Source: Bacteroidales bacterium
GTDB lineage: Bacteria; Bacteroidota; Bacteroidia; Bacteroidales; P3
Direction of reading: 5' to 3'
Length of the DNA stretch: 64,000 bases
Assembly: GCA_024681475.1 (NCBI GenBank)
Contig: JAILAT010000055.1
Coordinates: 1 to 64,000 of the forward strand
How positions within the stretch are numbered: position 1 is the stretch's first letter; every line of letters starts with the position of its first letter. The notes beneath the pieces are model-generated. The model made no database searches and had not been told where the DNA came from. It saw only the letters and a list, made by a program, of their open reading frames with translations. Shown here piece after piece: positions 1 to 7,974 of this stretch. The position numbers were made by a program, and so were the translations under genes.

Positions 1-41
1 GGGTCTTTATAAAAATATTTTTCCAATTTCAAAAATAGTTG

Positions 42-49
42 TACTTTTG
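42..49 (+). promoter_or_regulatory. Promoter -7 box (TACTTTTG)
   Basis: The box matches the Bacteroidetes TAnnTTTG consensus and lies 43 bases before the ATG of the truncated ATPase gene. The upstream stretch is T-rich, but no clean TTTG -33 element is seen. Confidence 0.5.
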
Positions 50-91
50 CATTTCGAAAAAATGGATGTATAACCACAAAATCGAAACACA

Positions 92-196
92 ATGACCGTT
101 GAACGTCCGAAATATATTGAACAGCTGATGAATGCACGTGGCAATGGATTGGTGAAGATTGTCACAGGCATCAGGCGTTGTGGAAAGTCCTACTGA
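92..196 (+). pseudogene. 5' stub of a DUF4143-type AAA ATPase gene
   Basis: An ATG opens a 34-codon frame reading MTVERPKYIEQLM and then a P-loop, GIRRCGKSY, before a stop. The order 'RPKYIEQL ... GIRRCGKS' is the N-terminus of the roughly 400-residue ATP-binding proteins with AAA and DUF4143 domains that are common in Bacteroidetes. Everything after the Walker A lysine and serine is missing: after the TGA there are only about 60 bases before the terminator of the next, opposing gene. This is therefore a deletion remnant that has kept its promoter and start. A functional 34-residue peptide cannot be excluded but seems unlikely. Confidence 0.7.
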
Positions 197-256
197 CAAT
201 GGAAATCGGACCTATGCGTATGACCGCTGAACCATAAGCCACTTTTTGCCGTGAAC

Positions 257-306
257 AAAAAAAATCCCGACCAAGAGACTATGCTTTCTTGACCGGGATT
301 TTTTTT
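257..306 (-). terminator. Intrinsic terminator of the lipoprotein gene
   Basis: An A-run and AATCCCG pair with CGGGATT and a T-run around a 20-odd base core that is itself largely complementary. It lies 16 bases past the stop codon of the minus strand lipoprotein. The A and T runs make it usable in both directions, so it also closes the ATPase remnant. Confidence 0.75.
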
Positions 307-321
307 GATGCTGTTCTATAA

Positions 322-900
322 CTACTTGCCGATGTTGTAGTTGCCGGAAACTAATTTCATCTGGAACGTCTTGCCGTTAATCAACACACCGTTGACGGTG
401 ACGGTGATCGGAGTGCCGTCGTTGTTGCCCGAGACGCGATAGTTACCGCTGGTGAAGATGGATGAACCCTCGTATTCCATGCCGTCGAGACGTCCTCCCA
501 TAAATTTGTCGCCATTATAATTAACTACCCCTTCGAATGACAATTCGAACACGCCTTCGAGGATCAATTCAACAGCCACTTCGTCATCGGGCCATTGGCT
601 CTGGTCGGCGAGATCGAAGTCGCGATTCCAAACATTGGGCGTGATGTGGAGACGATGAAGCGTCAGCAGAGGCTCGCCATTGTCCTGAGTCTCACCGGTC
701 ATGGCTGATACCAGCGTCAATTCGTCGTGGCGAAAATCGACCTCGACATCCGAGAATGTGTAGGTCACACCGTCGTATACCAGTGTGTTGTCAGCGATGT
801 CCAGTGGCAAGTCACTGTCGTCACTGTCGTTATCCTTTTCGCAAGAGACCATAGTCGTCATAGCGAAAGCGACCAAAAGAATAGGAAACAGTTTTTTCAT
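322..900 (-). CDS. Putative lipoprotein, function unknown
   Basis: 192 residues. A lipoprotein signal peptide (MKKLFPILLVAFAMTTMVSC) places the lipidated Cys at residue 20, followed by an acidic Asp/Ser-rich tether (about residues 21-33). The remainder is rich in Thr, Val, Gly and Asp with alternating hydrophobic residues, as expected for a beta-sandwich; it includes the segment TLHRLHITPNVW. No catalytic motif was recognised and I cannot name the family. It is a single-gene unit: terminator immediately downstream and a 530-base spacer upstream. The likely location is the outer or inner membrane facing the periplasm, or the cell surface. Confidence 0.75.
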   Translation of the reverse strand: MKKLFPILLVAFAMTTMVSCEKDNDSDDSDLPLDIADNTLVYDGVTYTFSDVEVDFRHDELTLVSAMTGETQDNGEPLLTLHRLHITPNVWNRDFDLADQSQWPDDEVAVELILEGVFELSFEGVVNYNGDKFMGGRLDGMEYEGSSIFTSGNYRVSGNNDGTPITVTVNGVLINGKTFQMKLVSGNYNIGK

Positions 901-1239
901 GGTTTAAGAAATTAAAGAGTTAATAATAAATGAATTGATTTTTGCAAACAAAAAGTCCCGGAGCGGTGCCTGGCACACTGTCCGAGAAAGTGATAACTTG
1001 GCGTGAAACCCCGTTCCCCGTTATGACCAACTGGGATGAGGATGATAATTGTGGGTTATATGTATTTTGACCAAACATATCGAATCGGTATATTATACTC
1101 CGCGGGAATAAAATACTCGAAACGGCACAATCGTATTGTTTTTATCTCAATTTCTTCTTAATAACGCATGGTTCTGTTTTTTATTGCCTCATGCAGCAAT
1201 AATTTCCGGTCGGACCTCTTCTGTGTCAGTTTTTTTTCA
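901..1239. other. Intergenic spacer, no gene seen
   Basis: This AT-rich spacer lies between the divergent lipoprotein gene and the C-S lyase gene. Open frames here are short and have no recognisable protein character. I found no tRNA-like cloverleaf. Confidence 0.5.
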
Positions 1240-1247
1240 TATTTTTG
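1240..1247 (+). promoter_or_regulatory. Promoter -7 box (TATTTTTG) for the C-S lyase gene
   Basis: Exact TAnnTTTG match preceded by a run of eight T. Transcription from here would give a leader of about 175 bases before the ATG at 1433, which contains the GC-rich hairpins at 1327-1400. Confidence 0.5.
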
Positions 1248-1326
1248 CAACTGGATTCAATACATGGAATTATGGCTGGCAATCCTGATTTTATGCAATA
1301 TATCGTCGACCTGTGCTTCGCAATGG

Positions 1327-1400
1327 CCCGGCGGCATACGCCGGGGCAGGCCTCGGGAGACCCCTTCGGGGGAGTGACGCGCAGCAACGAGACAATTGTC
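1327..1400 (+). promoter_or_regulatory. GC-rich structured leader of the C-S lyase gene
   Basis: Three small dyads lie in the untranslated leader. CCCGGCG pairs with CGCCGGG around a 5-base loop (1327-1345). CCCC pairs with GGGG around TTC (1361-1371). GACAATTGTC is a perfect 10-bp palindrome (1391-1400). The composition contrasts sharply with the AT-rich sequence around it. It could be a cis-regulatory RNA or an inserted palindromic repeat. I could not match it to a known riboswitch. Confidence 0.4.
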
Positions 1401-1432
1401 GCGCTATATGCCCATTAATAACACATAACGAT

Positions 1433-2605
1433 ATGGCACACTACAATTTTGATGAGATTATAGAGCGTCGTGGCAGCGACTGCTTCAAATGGGACGCTCT
1501 GCCTGAAATGTACGGTCGTGGAGATCTGCTACCCATGTGGGTGGCAGACATGGACTATCGGTCGCCGGACTTCGTGATGGAGGCCATCCGCCGACGCTGC
1601 GAACACGACGTACTGGGCTACACCATGCCTTCGGAAGGCTATTGGAACGCCGTTACAGGCTGGTTGAAAACCCACTACAGCATAACAGCAACAAAAGAAG
1701 AGCTGCACTACATACCGGGTATTGTGGCTGGCATTGCCTTCGTGCTGCTGAGTCTCACCGAGCCCAAGGACAAGGTACTGGTAACCACACCCGTATACCC
1801 TCCTTTCCTGAACTTGCCACGTGCCAGCAAACGCACATTGGTATGTAGTCCACTGAAGATTGAAAACGGACGCTTTGCCATTGACTTTGAAGACTTTGAG
1901 CAGAAGATTGCCGGCTGCAAGCTGTTCATCATGAGCAACCCCCACAACCCTGCCGGCACTGTGTGGGGCACGGAAACGCTGCGACGCGTGGCTGACATCT
2001 GCGAACGGCACGGCGTGCTGGTCGTCAGCGACGAGATACATGCCGACCTGACGTTACCCCCACACCTCCATGTGAGCTACAGCACCGTCAGCGAAGCCGC
2101 CAAACACCACAGTATCACATTCATGGCTCCCAGCAAGACGTTCAACATCGCAGGTCTGGGCAGCTCGACATGCTACATTGGCGACCAGGCATTGCGCAGG
2201 CGCTTCTTCGGCTGGCTGGACGGGATGGGTGTTGCCGGCGGCAACATCTTCGCCTTCACGGGTGCCGAGGCCGCCTTTGCCCACGGCGAAGAATGGCGTC
2301 AGCAGATGCTGGCATACCTGAACAACAACGTGCAGACGCTCAAGCGCTTCCTTGCCGAGCAGATGCCCGCAGTGAAGGCCGTGCTTCCCGAAGCATCATA
2401 CTTGGCATGGCTGGATTTCTCGGCCTACGGCATCGCTCACAAAGAGCTGGCCAACAGGCTGATCAACGAGGCCCGCGTTGCGCTGAACGACGGCACAACT
2501 TTTGGCGGCAAGGACTACGAACATTGTTTCCGCATCAATTTGGGTTGTCCCCAATCCTTGCTGCTGGAAGGGCTGGATCGCATCAAAGCCGCCGTCATGA
2601 GATAG
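1433..2605 (+). CDS. patB: MalY/PatB-family pyridoxal-phosphate C-S lyase (cystathionine beta-lyase type)
   Basis: 390 residues in fold-type I aminotransferase architecture. The start MAHYNFDEIIERRGSDCFKW is the usual PatB N-terminus. The open frame extends 40 codons upstream, but that part is GC-rich leader with no protein character. Further family marks are PMWVADMDY near residue 35, SNPHNPAGTVW near 160, the cofactor-contact motif SDEIHADL near 203, and the Schiff-base lysine K235 in APSKTFNIAG. The family cleaves cystathionine or cysteine to pyruvate, ammonia and a thiol (or H2S) in the cytoplasm; some members have regulatory roles. It stands alone, ending in a strong hairpin shared with the convergent MFS gene. 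Confidence 0.88.
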   Translation: MAHYNFDEIIERRGSDCFKWDALPEMYGRGDLLPMWVADMDYRSPDFVMEAIRRRCEHDVLGYTMPSEGYWNAVTGWLKTHYSITATKEELHYIPGIVAGIAFVLLSLTEPKDKVLVTTPVYPPFLNLPRASKRTLVCSPLKIENGRFAIDFEDFEQKIAGCKLFIMSNPHNPAGTVWGTETLRRVADICERHGVLVVSDEIHADLTLPPHLHVSYSTVSEAAKHHSITFMAPSKTFNIAGLGSSTCYIGDQALRRRFFGWLDGMGVAGGNIFAFTGAEAAFAHGEEWRQQMLAYLNNNVQTLKRFLAEQMPAVKAVLPEASYLAWLDFSAYGIAHKELANRLINEARVALNDGTTFGGKDYEHCFRINLGCPQSLLLEGLDRIKAAVMR

Positions 2606-2641
2606 GATCTGATGCCGAGGCCTACTCTTCTAAGATACAGC

Positions 2642-2670
2642 GAGGGGCTGCGCCGATGGCGCAGCCCCTC
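2642..2670. terminator. Bidirectional terminator hairpin
   Basis: Perfect 13-bp stem (GAGGGGCTGCGCC) with a GAT loop between the convergent lyase and MFS genes. A short T stretch follows on the plus side. Confidence 0.8.
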
Positions 2671-2698
2671 GTTTGTATACATATCTTCGTAATGATAC

Positions 2699-4804
2699 TT
2701 ACTTGATATTGGGCTCTTCGAGGCCAAGGTGTTTCTTCTTGTCCACAGCCTTGAGATAGATACCGATGAGGAGAGCGGCAAGACCCAGAGCGGCAAGCAT
2801 CACCAATGCCCACTGATAGTTGTAGGGCACCAGGACGCCCGACGCGCCAGCCTCGATGGCTTCTTTGGCATCGATAACAGCCTGATTGTTGGCATTGGTC
2901 TTCTCAAGCACATTGCCGATAAGCAGCGGGAAGAGCCATAAGCCGATATTCTGGATCCAGAAAATCAGGGCATAGGCAGAGCCGATGATCTTCTCGTCCA
3001 CCAGTTTGGGAACCGAAGGCCAGAGGGCGGCGGGAACCAGCGAGAAGGAAGCTCCCAGCACCAGGATGGTGACATAGGCCACGATGGTGCCACCCACAGC
3101 GCTACCACTGCACATCGGGAGTATGAAGGCGAAGGTCAGGTGGCAGATCACCAAGAGGATAGAGCCTATCATCAGCATGGAAGCAGCCTTGCCCTTATGG
3201 TCGACATAGCTACCCAGGATAGGCGTGATGGCCACAGCCAACAGCGGGAACACTGCGAAGATTGTTTCGGCGGTGCCACGCATGAAGCCCATGTAGCAAT
3301 AGACCACGAGAGCCAGCACTGCGATACACATGAGACCATATTTCAGCGGCTTGTTCGTCTTGATGAAATTGCTAGCGAAGGAGCAGGCTGCCACGATGAG
3401 CATGACAAAATACTGGATGATAGTCACCAGATTACCAGCCCAGAAGTTGCCTTCGACAGGTGCGCTCACAACCTGCTGACCATAAGTCAACGTCAGGGTA
3501 TCGCCTGACTCGACAGTCTTGCCTGCGAGCTTGACATTGATCGTATCTTTACCGTTGACCAGCATCATGCTGTTGCTGGCATCGAGTTCATAATTGACGG
3601 TGTTGTTCTCAGCATTCAAGTTGGGCATATCGAGCGCAAGAACCGAATCGCCATAAGTGACGAGCAGCTGATTGTTAGCAACAGCAGGTGCAGCTTCGGC
3701 AGTCATCATGCTGTCGGTGACAACCAGAGTCTGCGGGTCGCTGGTGTTGACGGGCTGGCCGAAATCATCGAATGTTGCCGTTCCGTTCATGATGACAGGC
3801 TCCTGAAGCGTAAGGTTGCACTGGAGCATATTGACAGCATATTTCTGGAACGGGAAGATTGCACTGTAGTAAAGCACGCAGAGCAGAGCCACCAGCCAGA
3901 AGCCCAGGCTGCTGAGAATCTTTCCGATATCCTTGATTTTGAAAGGTTCGTCCTTCTCCTCGGCTTCGCCAGTCTGGCTGTCGAGTTTCTTATCCATGAA
4001 GAAGTAGGTGACAAACATGATCAGTGCGATACAGAGAAGCACGACACCGAACTTGACAGAATTGTCGACATGCACCTCACCGCCCAGCTTAGCGAAATAG
4101 GGCGAGAAAATCATGCAGGTGGCAACACCCAGACGGGCCAGAGCCATCTCGGAGCCCATAGCCAAAGCCGTCTCACGGCCTTTGAACCATTTCACAATAC
4201 CACGGCTGACAGTGATACCGGCCATCTCGGCACCGCATCCGAAAATCATAAATCCGATAGCAGCCAATTTTGCACTGGCAGGCATGCGGGAGACCACTTT
4301 CACGAAAGTCATCGTGCTTTCGTCAAACTTCAAAGCATTGATAACAGTGGGATTGGTGGCGCCTTCCTTTATGACTTTCCATTTCTCGCCATAGAAAGGA
4401 GACACATCGAGTTCGTCGAAGCCAGGGATGTAGTTAAGGTGGTTGGTGAACCAAGTCTCCAGACCGCTACCCATGAAATACTCACTGACAGCGTAGAACT
4501 TGATGAGACCACCAGTCAACATGACCGCTCCAGAAAGCACGGCAGTGAAACGTACTCCCATCTTGTCGAGAATGATACCAGCAAAGATAAGGAAAAACAC
4601 GAAGACATTCAAGAATGTCTCGGCACCCTGCATGGTACCAAAGGCCTTGGAGTCCCAACCACGTGTGGATTCCATAAGGTCCTTGATGGGCGACAAAATG
4701 TCCATAAAAATGTAAGCACAGAACATAGCCAGTGCCAACAGCAAGAGAGCAGTCCAACGCATTCCCGCACTGTCTCTCAACGTTTTAATACTTGTATGTG
4801 TCAT
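2699..4804 (-). CDS. MFS transporter with two large periplasmic insertions
   Basis: 701 residues, far above the 400-450 usual for a 12-helix MFS carrier. Helices such as WTALLLLALAMFCAYIFMDIL and the cytoplasmic loop motif FAGIILDKMGVRF (about residues 74-86, MFS motif A-like) identify the fold. The extra length sits in two places: about 60 residues after the third helix (about 110-170) and about 120 residues (about 330-450) after the seventh. The second is polar and beta-prone, with repeated Thr/Asn/Val stretches and phrases such as LLVTYGDSVLALDMPN, and no hydrophobic segment. Both loops would face the periplasm in an N-in topology. The substrate is unknown; Bacteroidetes relatives are annotated only as MFS transporters. 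It has its own promoter. Confidence 0.8.
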   Translation of the reverse strand: MTHTSIKTLRDSAGMRWTALLLLALAMFCAYIFMDILSPIKDLMESTRGWDSKAFGTMQGAETFLNVFVFFLIFAGIILDKMGVRFTAVLSGAVMLTGGLIKFYAVSEYFMGSGLETWFTNHLNYIPGFDELDVSPFYGEKWKVIKEGATNPTVINALKFDESTMTFVKVVSRMPASAKLAAIGFMIFGCGAEMAGITVSRGIVKWFKGRETALAMGSEMALARLGVATCMIFSPYFAKLGGEVHVDNSVKFGVVLLCIALIMFVTYFFMDKKLDSQTGEAEEKDEPFKIKDIGKILSSLGFWLVALLCVLYYSAIFPFQKYAVNMLQCNLTLQEPVIMNGTATFDDFGQPVNTSDPQTLVVTDSMMTAEAAPAVANNQLLVTYGDSVLALDMPNLNAENNTVNYELDASNSMMLVNGKDTINVKLAGKTVESGDTLTLTYGQQVVSAPVEGNFWAGNLVTIIQYFVMLIVAACSFASNFIKTNKPLKYGLMCIAVLALVVYCYMGFMRGTAETIFAVFPLLAVAITPILGSYVDHKGKAASMLMIGSILLVICHLTFAFILPMCSGSAVGGTIVAYVTILVLGASFSLVPAALWPSVPKLVDEKIIGSAYALIFWIQNIGLWLFPLLIGNVLEKTNANNQAVIDAKEAIEAGASGVLVPYNYQWALVMLAALGLAALLIGIYLKAVDKKKHLGLEEPNIK

Positions 4805-4827
4805 AATACTATTGTTAAATAATTTTG

Positions 4828-4835
4828 CAAAGATA
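4828..4835 (-). promoter_or_regulatory. Promoter -7 box (TATCTTTG) for the MFS gene
   Basis: Exact TAnnTTTG on the minus strand, 24 bases before the start codon at 4804. Confidence 0.6.
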
Positions 4836-5001
4836 CGAAAAATGATAAAACTGACAAAATAAAACTCGTCTCCACGAAGAAGACGCTATCTATTGTCAAG
4901 GCCCCGAGGTGGAAAATGAGGTAGAATATGGCAGCCACTTCCCCCTCATTTCTCGACGTCATGAGCAGGAAAGGGCATAAGCACCTATGTGCCCGAATCC
5001 A

Positions 5002-5157
5002 TCAATCGTTCTTGTTGAGGATAATCAGTGCACCGATGACACCTGGAATCCAGCCGCAAAGGGTCAGAAGGCAGACAATGAGGATGGAACCACAACCGCG
5101 GTCGTATACCGCCAACGGCGGAAAAAAGATGGCAAGAATTACTCTAAGTACTGACAT
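5002..5157 (-). CDS. YqaE/Pmp3-family small membrane protein
   Basis: 51 residues, beginning MSVLRVILAIFFPPLAVYDR. There are two hydrophobic segments: residues 4-17 with the signature PPLAV, and 24-47 containing LLTLCGWIPGVIGALIIL. The order 'ILAIFFPPLAV ... LLTLCGWIPGVIGAL' is diagnostic of the Pmp3/UPF0057 family, inner-membrane proteolipids linked to membrane potential and salt or cold stress in other organisms. The spacer beyond its stop holds only a weak hairpin (4973-4994). A -7 box lies upstream at 5182. It is a single-gene unit that is easily missed because of its size. Confidence 0.88.
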   Translation of the reverse strand: MSVLRVILAIFFPPLAVYDRGCGSILIVCLLTLCGWIPGVIGALIILNKND

Positions 5158-5181
5158 GGTTTTTAATTATTGATTTGATTG

Positions 5182-5189
5182 CAAATATA
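5182..5189 (-). promoter_or_regulatory. Promoter -7 box (TATATTTG) for the YqaE gene
   Basis: Exact TAnnTTTG on the minus strand, 25 bases before the ATG at 5157. The -33 element is only partial. Confidence 0.5.
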
Positions 5190-5419
5190 CACTTTTTTTT
5201 TCAGAACAAGCCACATTTTTGGCCCCAAAAAATAAAATAATTAAAAATCAAAGCATTAAAAATACTTTCTGATACAAAAACCAGCTTGGGACAAGCGAAA
5301 AAAGGTGTTATTCCACCGCCATTTCGCCATTTTTGACCATCGTAAAGTGATAGTCTAGAAAGGCTCAAAAAAGATGCAGGGGCAAATACTATACTTTAAC
5401 TGGTTTCGTTATTTGAAAT

Positions 5420-6526
5420 ATGATAAAAGCAGAATACGATTATTTGATTATTGGCGGAGGCCCTGGCGGCGCAGCGGCTGGCATCGGGCTGCGGCAGCAG
5501 GGCAAGGACTGCCTGATAGTGGAACGCGCGGCATTGGGACGCAGCAAGTTGTGTGCCGGACTGGTGCCCCAGAAGACGCTGAGGCTGCTGAAAAAGATGC
5601 TGGGCGACGATGCCTACGCCGAATGCATGGAGGCCGCGTTGCTGTCGCAACAGCCCATGTTCCGCATCTACGACCGTCACAAATGTCTGCTGACAGGCAC
5701 ACCGCGCGACGGCATCTGGACGCTGGACCGTCCCCGTTTCGACCGCTGGATGTTGCAGCACTATGTGCAGCTGGGGGGCGAACTGGTCACCAGTAACGGT
5801 GTGCAGAGTATTGATTTCCAAAACAATACAGTTATCCTTCAACAAGGCGAGACGGTACGCTACAAGCAGCTCATTGCCGCCGACGGCGCCAACAGCCGCA
5901 CAGCACACCAGCTGGATGAGCAACGTGGAAGACGCTCACATCGCAAGGCTATCAACGGATTCTGTTTGGAGGCCAACATCCCCGCCAAACGGCTTCCCAA
6001 TGCGACAGGCGCCAACCTGCATTTTGGCATCGCGCCCTCGAGCTACGCCTGGAGTTTCCGCAAAGCTCATACCGTGTGCCTGGGCATGATCCAGTTGCCC
6101 TCAAAACACTTTGACATCCAGAAGGCCATGCTCGACTTCATGACCGCGCTAGGGGTAGAAAGCCCCGAGACTGTGGAGGTGCGCGGAGCCATGTTGCCCT
6201 ATGACGGTGGACGGCGCCAGCTTTGCCGCGACGGCATCCTGTTCGTCGGCGATGCGGCAGGACTGGTGGAGTTCCCCACAGGGGAAGGAATATACTACGC
6301 GCTGCAGAGCGGCTGTTTCGCGGCCGAGGCACTGTCGGGCGACAATGCCGATCAGCGCTATGCCACACTGTGCCAGCCACTTTGCGACCAGATACACAAA
6401 AGCATGCGCTACCAGCACACTCTGGAGCAACGCATCCCCTACTCCCTCTTCATCGGCCAAGTGGGAAAGATTGTGGGGCCTGTCACCCGATTTTATGAGA
6501 ACAACATCGATGCCGACATCGTTTAA
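5420..6526 (+). CDS. Geranylgeranyl-reductase-family FAD-dependent oxidoreductase
   Basis: 368 residues. An N-terminal Rossmann FAD site, YDYLIIGGGPGGAAAG (about residues 7-22), is followed by the acidic ribose contact VERA, the family motif KLCAGLVPQKTLRLL, and a second FAD motif, FVGDAAGLVEFPTGEGIYYA (about residues 275-294). This layout is typical of geranylgeranyl reductase and related flavoproteins that saturate or hydroxylate isoprenoid chains. The substrate in a Bacteroidales cell is unknown; an isoprenoid lipid or quinone side chain is only an inference. The start follows an A/T-rich leader without a ribosome-binding sequence. It is a single gene ending in a strong hairpin. Confidence 0.8.
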   Translation: MIKAEYDYLIIGGGPGGAAAGIGLRQQGKDCLIVERAALGRSKLCAGLVPQKTLRLLKKMLGDDAYAECMEAALLSQQPMFRIYDRHKCLLTGTPRDGIWTLDRPRFDRWMLQHYVQLGGELVTSNGVQSIDFQNNTVILQQGETVRYKQLIAADGANSRTAHQLDEQRGRRSHRKAINGFCLEANIPAKRLPNATGANLHFGIAPSSYAWSFRKAHTVCLGMIQLPSKHFDIQKAMLDFMTALGVESPETVEVRGAMLPYDGGRRQLCRDGILFVGDAAGLVEFPTGEGIYYALQSGCFAAEALSGDNADQRYATLCQPLCDQIHKSMRYQHTLEQRIPYSLFIGQVGKIVGPVTRFYENNIDADIV

Positions 6527-6565
6527 AAGAGAAGGCCACGCCCTGGGGGCGTGGCCTTCTCTTTT
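6525..6565. terminator. Bidirectional terminator hairpin
   Basis: Nineteen-base arms, AAAAGAGAAGGCCACGCCC and its complement, flank a TGG loop. It begins inside the stop codon of the flavoprotein gene and serves tyrS from the other side. Confidence 0.85.
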
Positions 6566-6585
6566 GGCCGTTAGCGTTATATCTA

Positions 6586-7863
6586 CTATTCGATGTTCAG
6601 CAGATAGTAGTTTTTCTTGCCTTTTTGCACCAGAATGAGGCCGCTCTGCAGGATGTCAGCAGCGGTGAGGGTGCAGCCTTCGGCCACCTTCTGCTTGTTG
6701 ACCATGATGGAGTTCTGCTTCAGCTCGCGACGGATTTCGCCCTTGGAAGCGAACATTCCCACCTCGGCAGCCAAGTCGATGAGCGAGACACCAGCCTCGA
6801 TGGTGGTGCGGCTCACAGTGTACTGCGGAACGCCCTCGAAAACAGAGAGCAACGTGGCGCGGTCGAGACTGTTGAGCTGGTCGGTTGTAGCCTTGCCGAA
6901 GAGCAGATTGGAGGCGGCGATGGCCGTGTCGTAGGCCTGCTGGCCGTGGACACGGATGGCGATGTCCTTGGCCAACGCCTTCTGCAAGATGCGCTGCTCG
7001 GGGGCCGCATTGTGCTGTGCCTCGAGGTCGGCGATCTCCTCCTTGGTAAGCAAGGTGAAGATGCGGATGTAGCGCGCGGAGTCGACATCGGAGCAGTTGA
7101 GCCAGAACTGGTAGAACTGGTAGGGTGAGGTACGCTCGGGGTCGAGCCACACGTTGCCGCCCTCGGTCTTGCCGAACTTGGTGCCGTCGGCCTTGGTAAT
7201 CAGCGGGCATGTGAGTGCGAAAGCCTCGCCGCCTTCCATGCGGCGGATGAGCTCGGTGCCGGTGGTGATGTTGCCCCACTGGTCGGAGCCACCCATCTGC
7301 AGACGGCAGCCCTTGGTACGATAAAGCGTCAGGAAGTCATAGCCTTGCAGAAGCTGATAGGAGAATTCGGTGAACGAGATACCTGTCTCCATGCGTTTCT
7401 TCACCGAGTCCTTGGTCATCATGTAGTTGACCGTGATATGCTTGCCGACATCGCGGATGAAATCGAGGAAAAGATATTCCTTCATCCAGTCGTAGTTGTT
7501 CAATATTTCCGCGCCGTTAGGCTTGGAGGTGTCGAAATCAAGGAAACGTTCCAGCTGTTTCTTGATGCCGGCCACATTGTGCTGTATCTCTTCGGAGGTG
7601 AGGAGCTTACGTTCGGCGGCCTTGAACGAGGGGTCGCCAATCATGCCTGTGGCGCCACCCACCACTGCCAGCGGTTTATGGCCTGCCACCTGCAGGTGCT
7701 TGAGCAGCATGATAGAGACCAGATGGCCGATGTGGAGACTGTCGGCAGTGGGGTCGATGCCCACATAGGCTGTCGTCATCTCCTTGTTGAGCTGTTCCTC
7801 GGTGCCTGGCATCATGTCGTGGATCATGCCACGCCATTTCAATTCTTCAACTAAATTGCTCAT
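6586..7863 (-). CDS. tyrS: Tyrosyl-tRNA synthetase
   Basis: 425 residues, the normal bacterial length. The enzyme charges tRNA-Tyr with tyrosine at the cost of ATP in the cytoplasm. The class I signature HIGH is at residues 44-47 ([14 protein letters not shown]), and KFGKT (229-233) stands in for KMSKS, as is usual in bacterial Tyr[10 protein letters not shown] is the tyrosine-pocket motif. The C-terminal 80 residues form the S4-like RNA-binding domain ([19 protein letters not shown]). It is transcribed alone. No consensus -7 box is obvious upstream, where the spacer is extremely AT-rich. Confidence 0.97.
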   Translation of the reverse strand: MSNLVEELKWRGMIHDMMPGTEEQLNKEMTTAYVGIDPTADSLHIGHLVSIMLLKHLQVAGHKPLAVVGGATGMIGDPSFKAAERKLLTSEEIQHNVAGIKKQLERFLDFDTSKPNGAEILNNYDWMKEYLFLDFIRDVGKHITVNYMMTKDSVKKRMETGISFTEFSYQLLQGYDFLTLYRTKGCRLQMGGSDQWGNITTGTELIRRMEGGEAFALTCPLITKADGTKFGKTEGGNVWLDPERTSPYQFYQFWLNCSDVDSARYIRIFTLLTKEEIADLEAQHNAAPEQRILQKALAKDIAIRVHGQQAYDTAIAASNLLFGKATTDQLNSLDRATLLSVFEGVPQYTVSRTTIEAGVSLIDLAAEVGMFASKGEIRRELKQNSIMVNKQKVAEGCTLTAADILQSGLILVQKGKKNYYLLNIE

Positions 7864-7925
7864 CGTATTGTGTTGATGGGATTATTATATATAATGTATT
7901 AATACAATAATATTGCTAGCAAAAA

Positions 7926-7958
7926 AAAGAGGTACGGGCTTGTGGCCAGTACCTCTTT
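7926..7958 (-). terminator. Terminator of the T9SS propeller gene
   Basis: AAAGAGGTAC pairs with GTACCTCTTT and, read on the minus strand, is followed by eight T. It lies 17 bases beyond the stop codon. Confidence 0.85.
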
Positions 7959-7974
7959 ATCTACCACATAGTGA

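Noticed and set aside
1327-1400. 16S rRNA fragment in the C-S lyase leader
   Set aside because: The stretch GACCCCTTCGGGGGAGTGAC resembles a 16S segment by eye, but the flanks do not continue as rRNA.
1313-1432. Upstream extension of the C-S lyase frame
   Set aside because: The extra 40 residues cover the GC-rich hairpins; family proteins begin at MAHYNFDEIIERRG.
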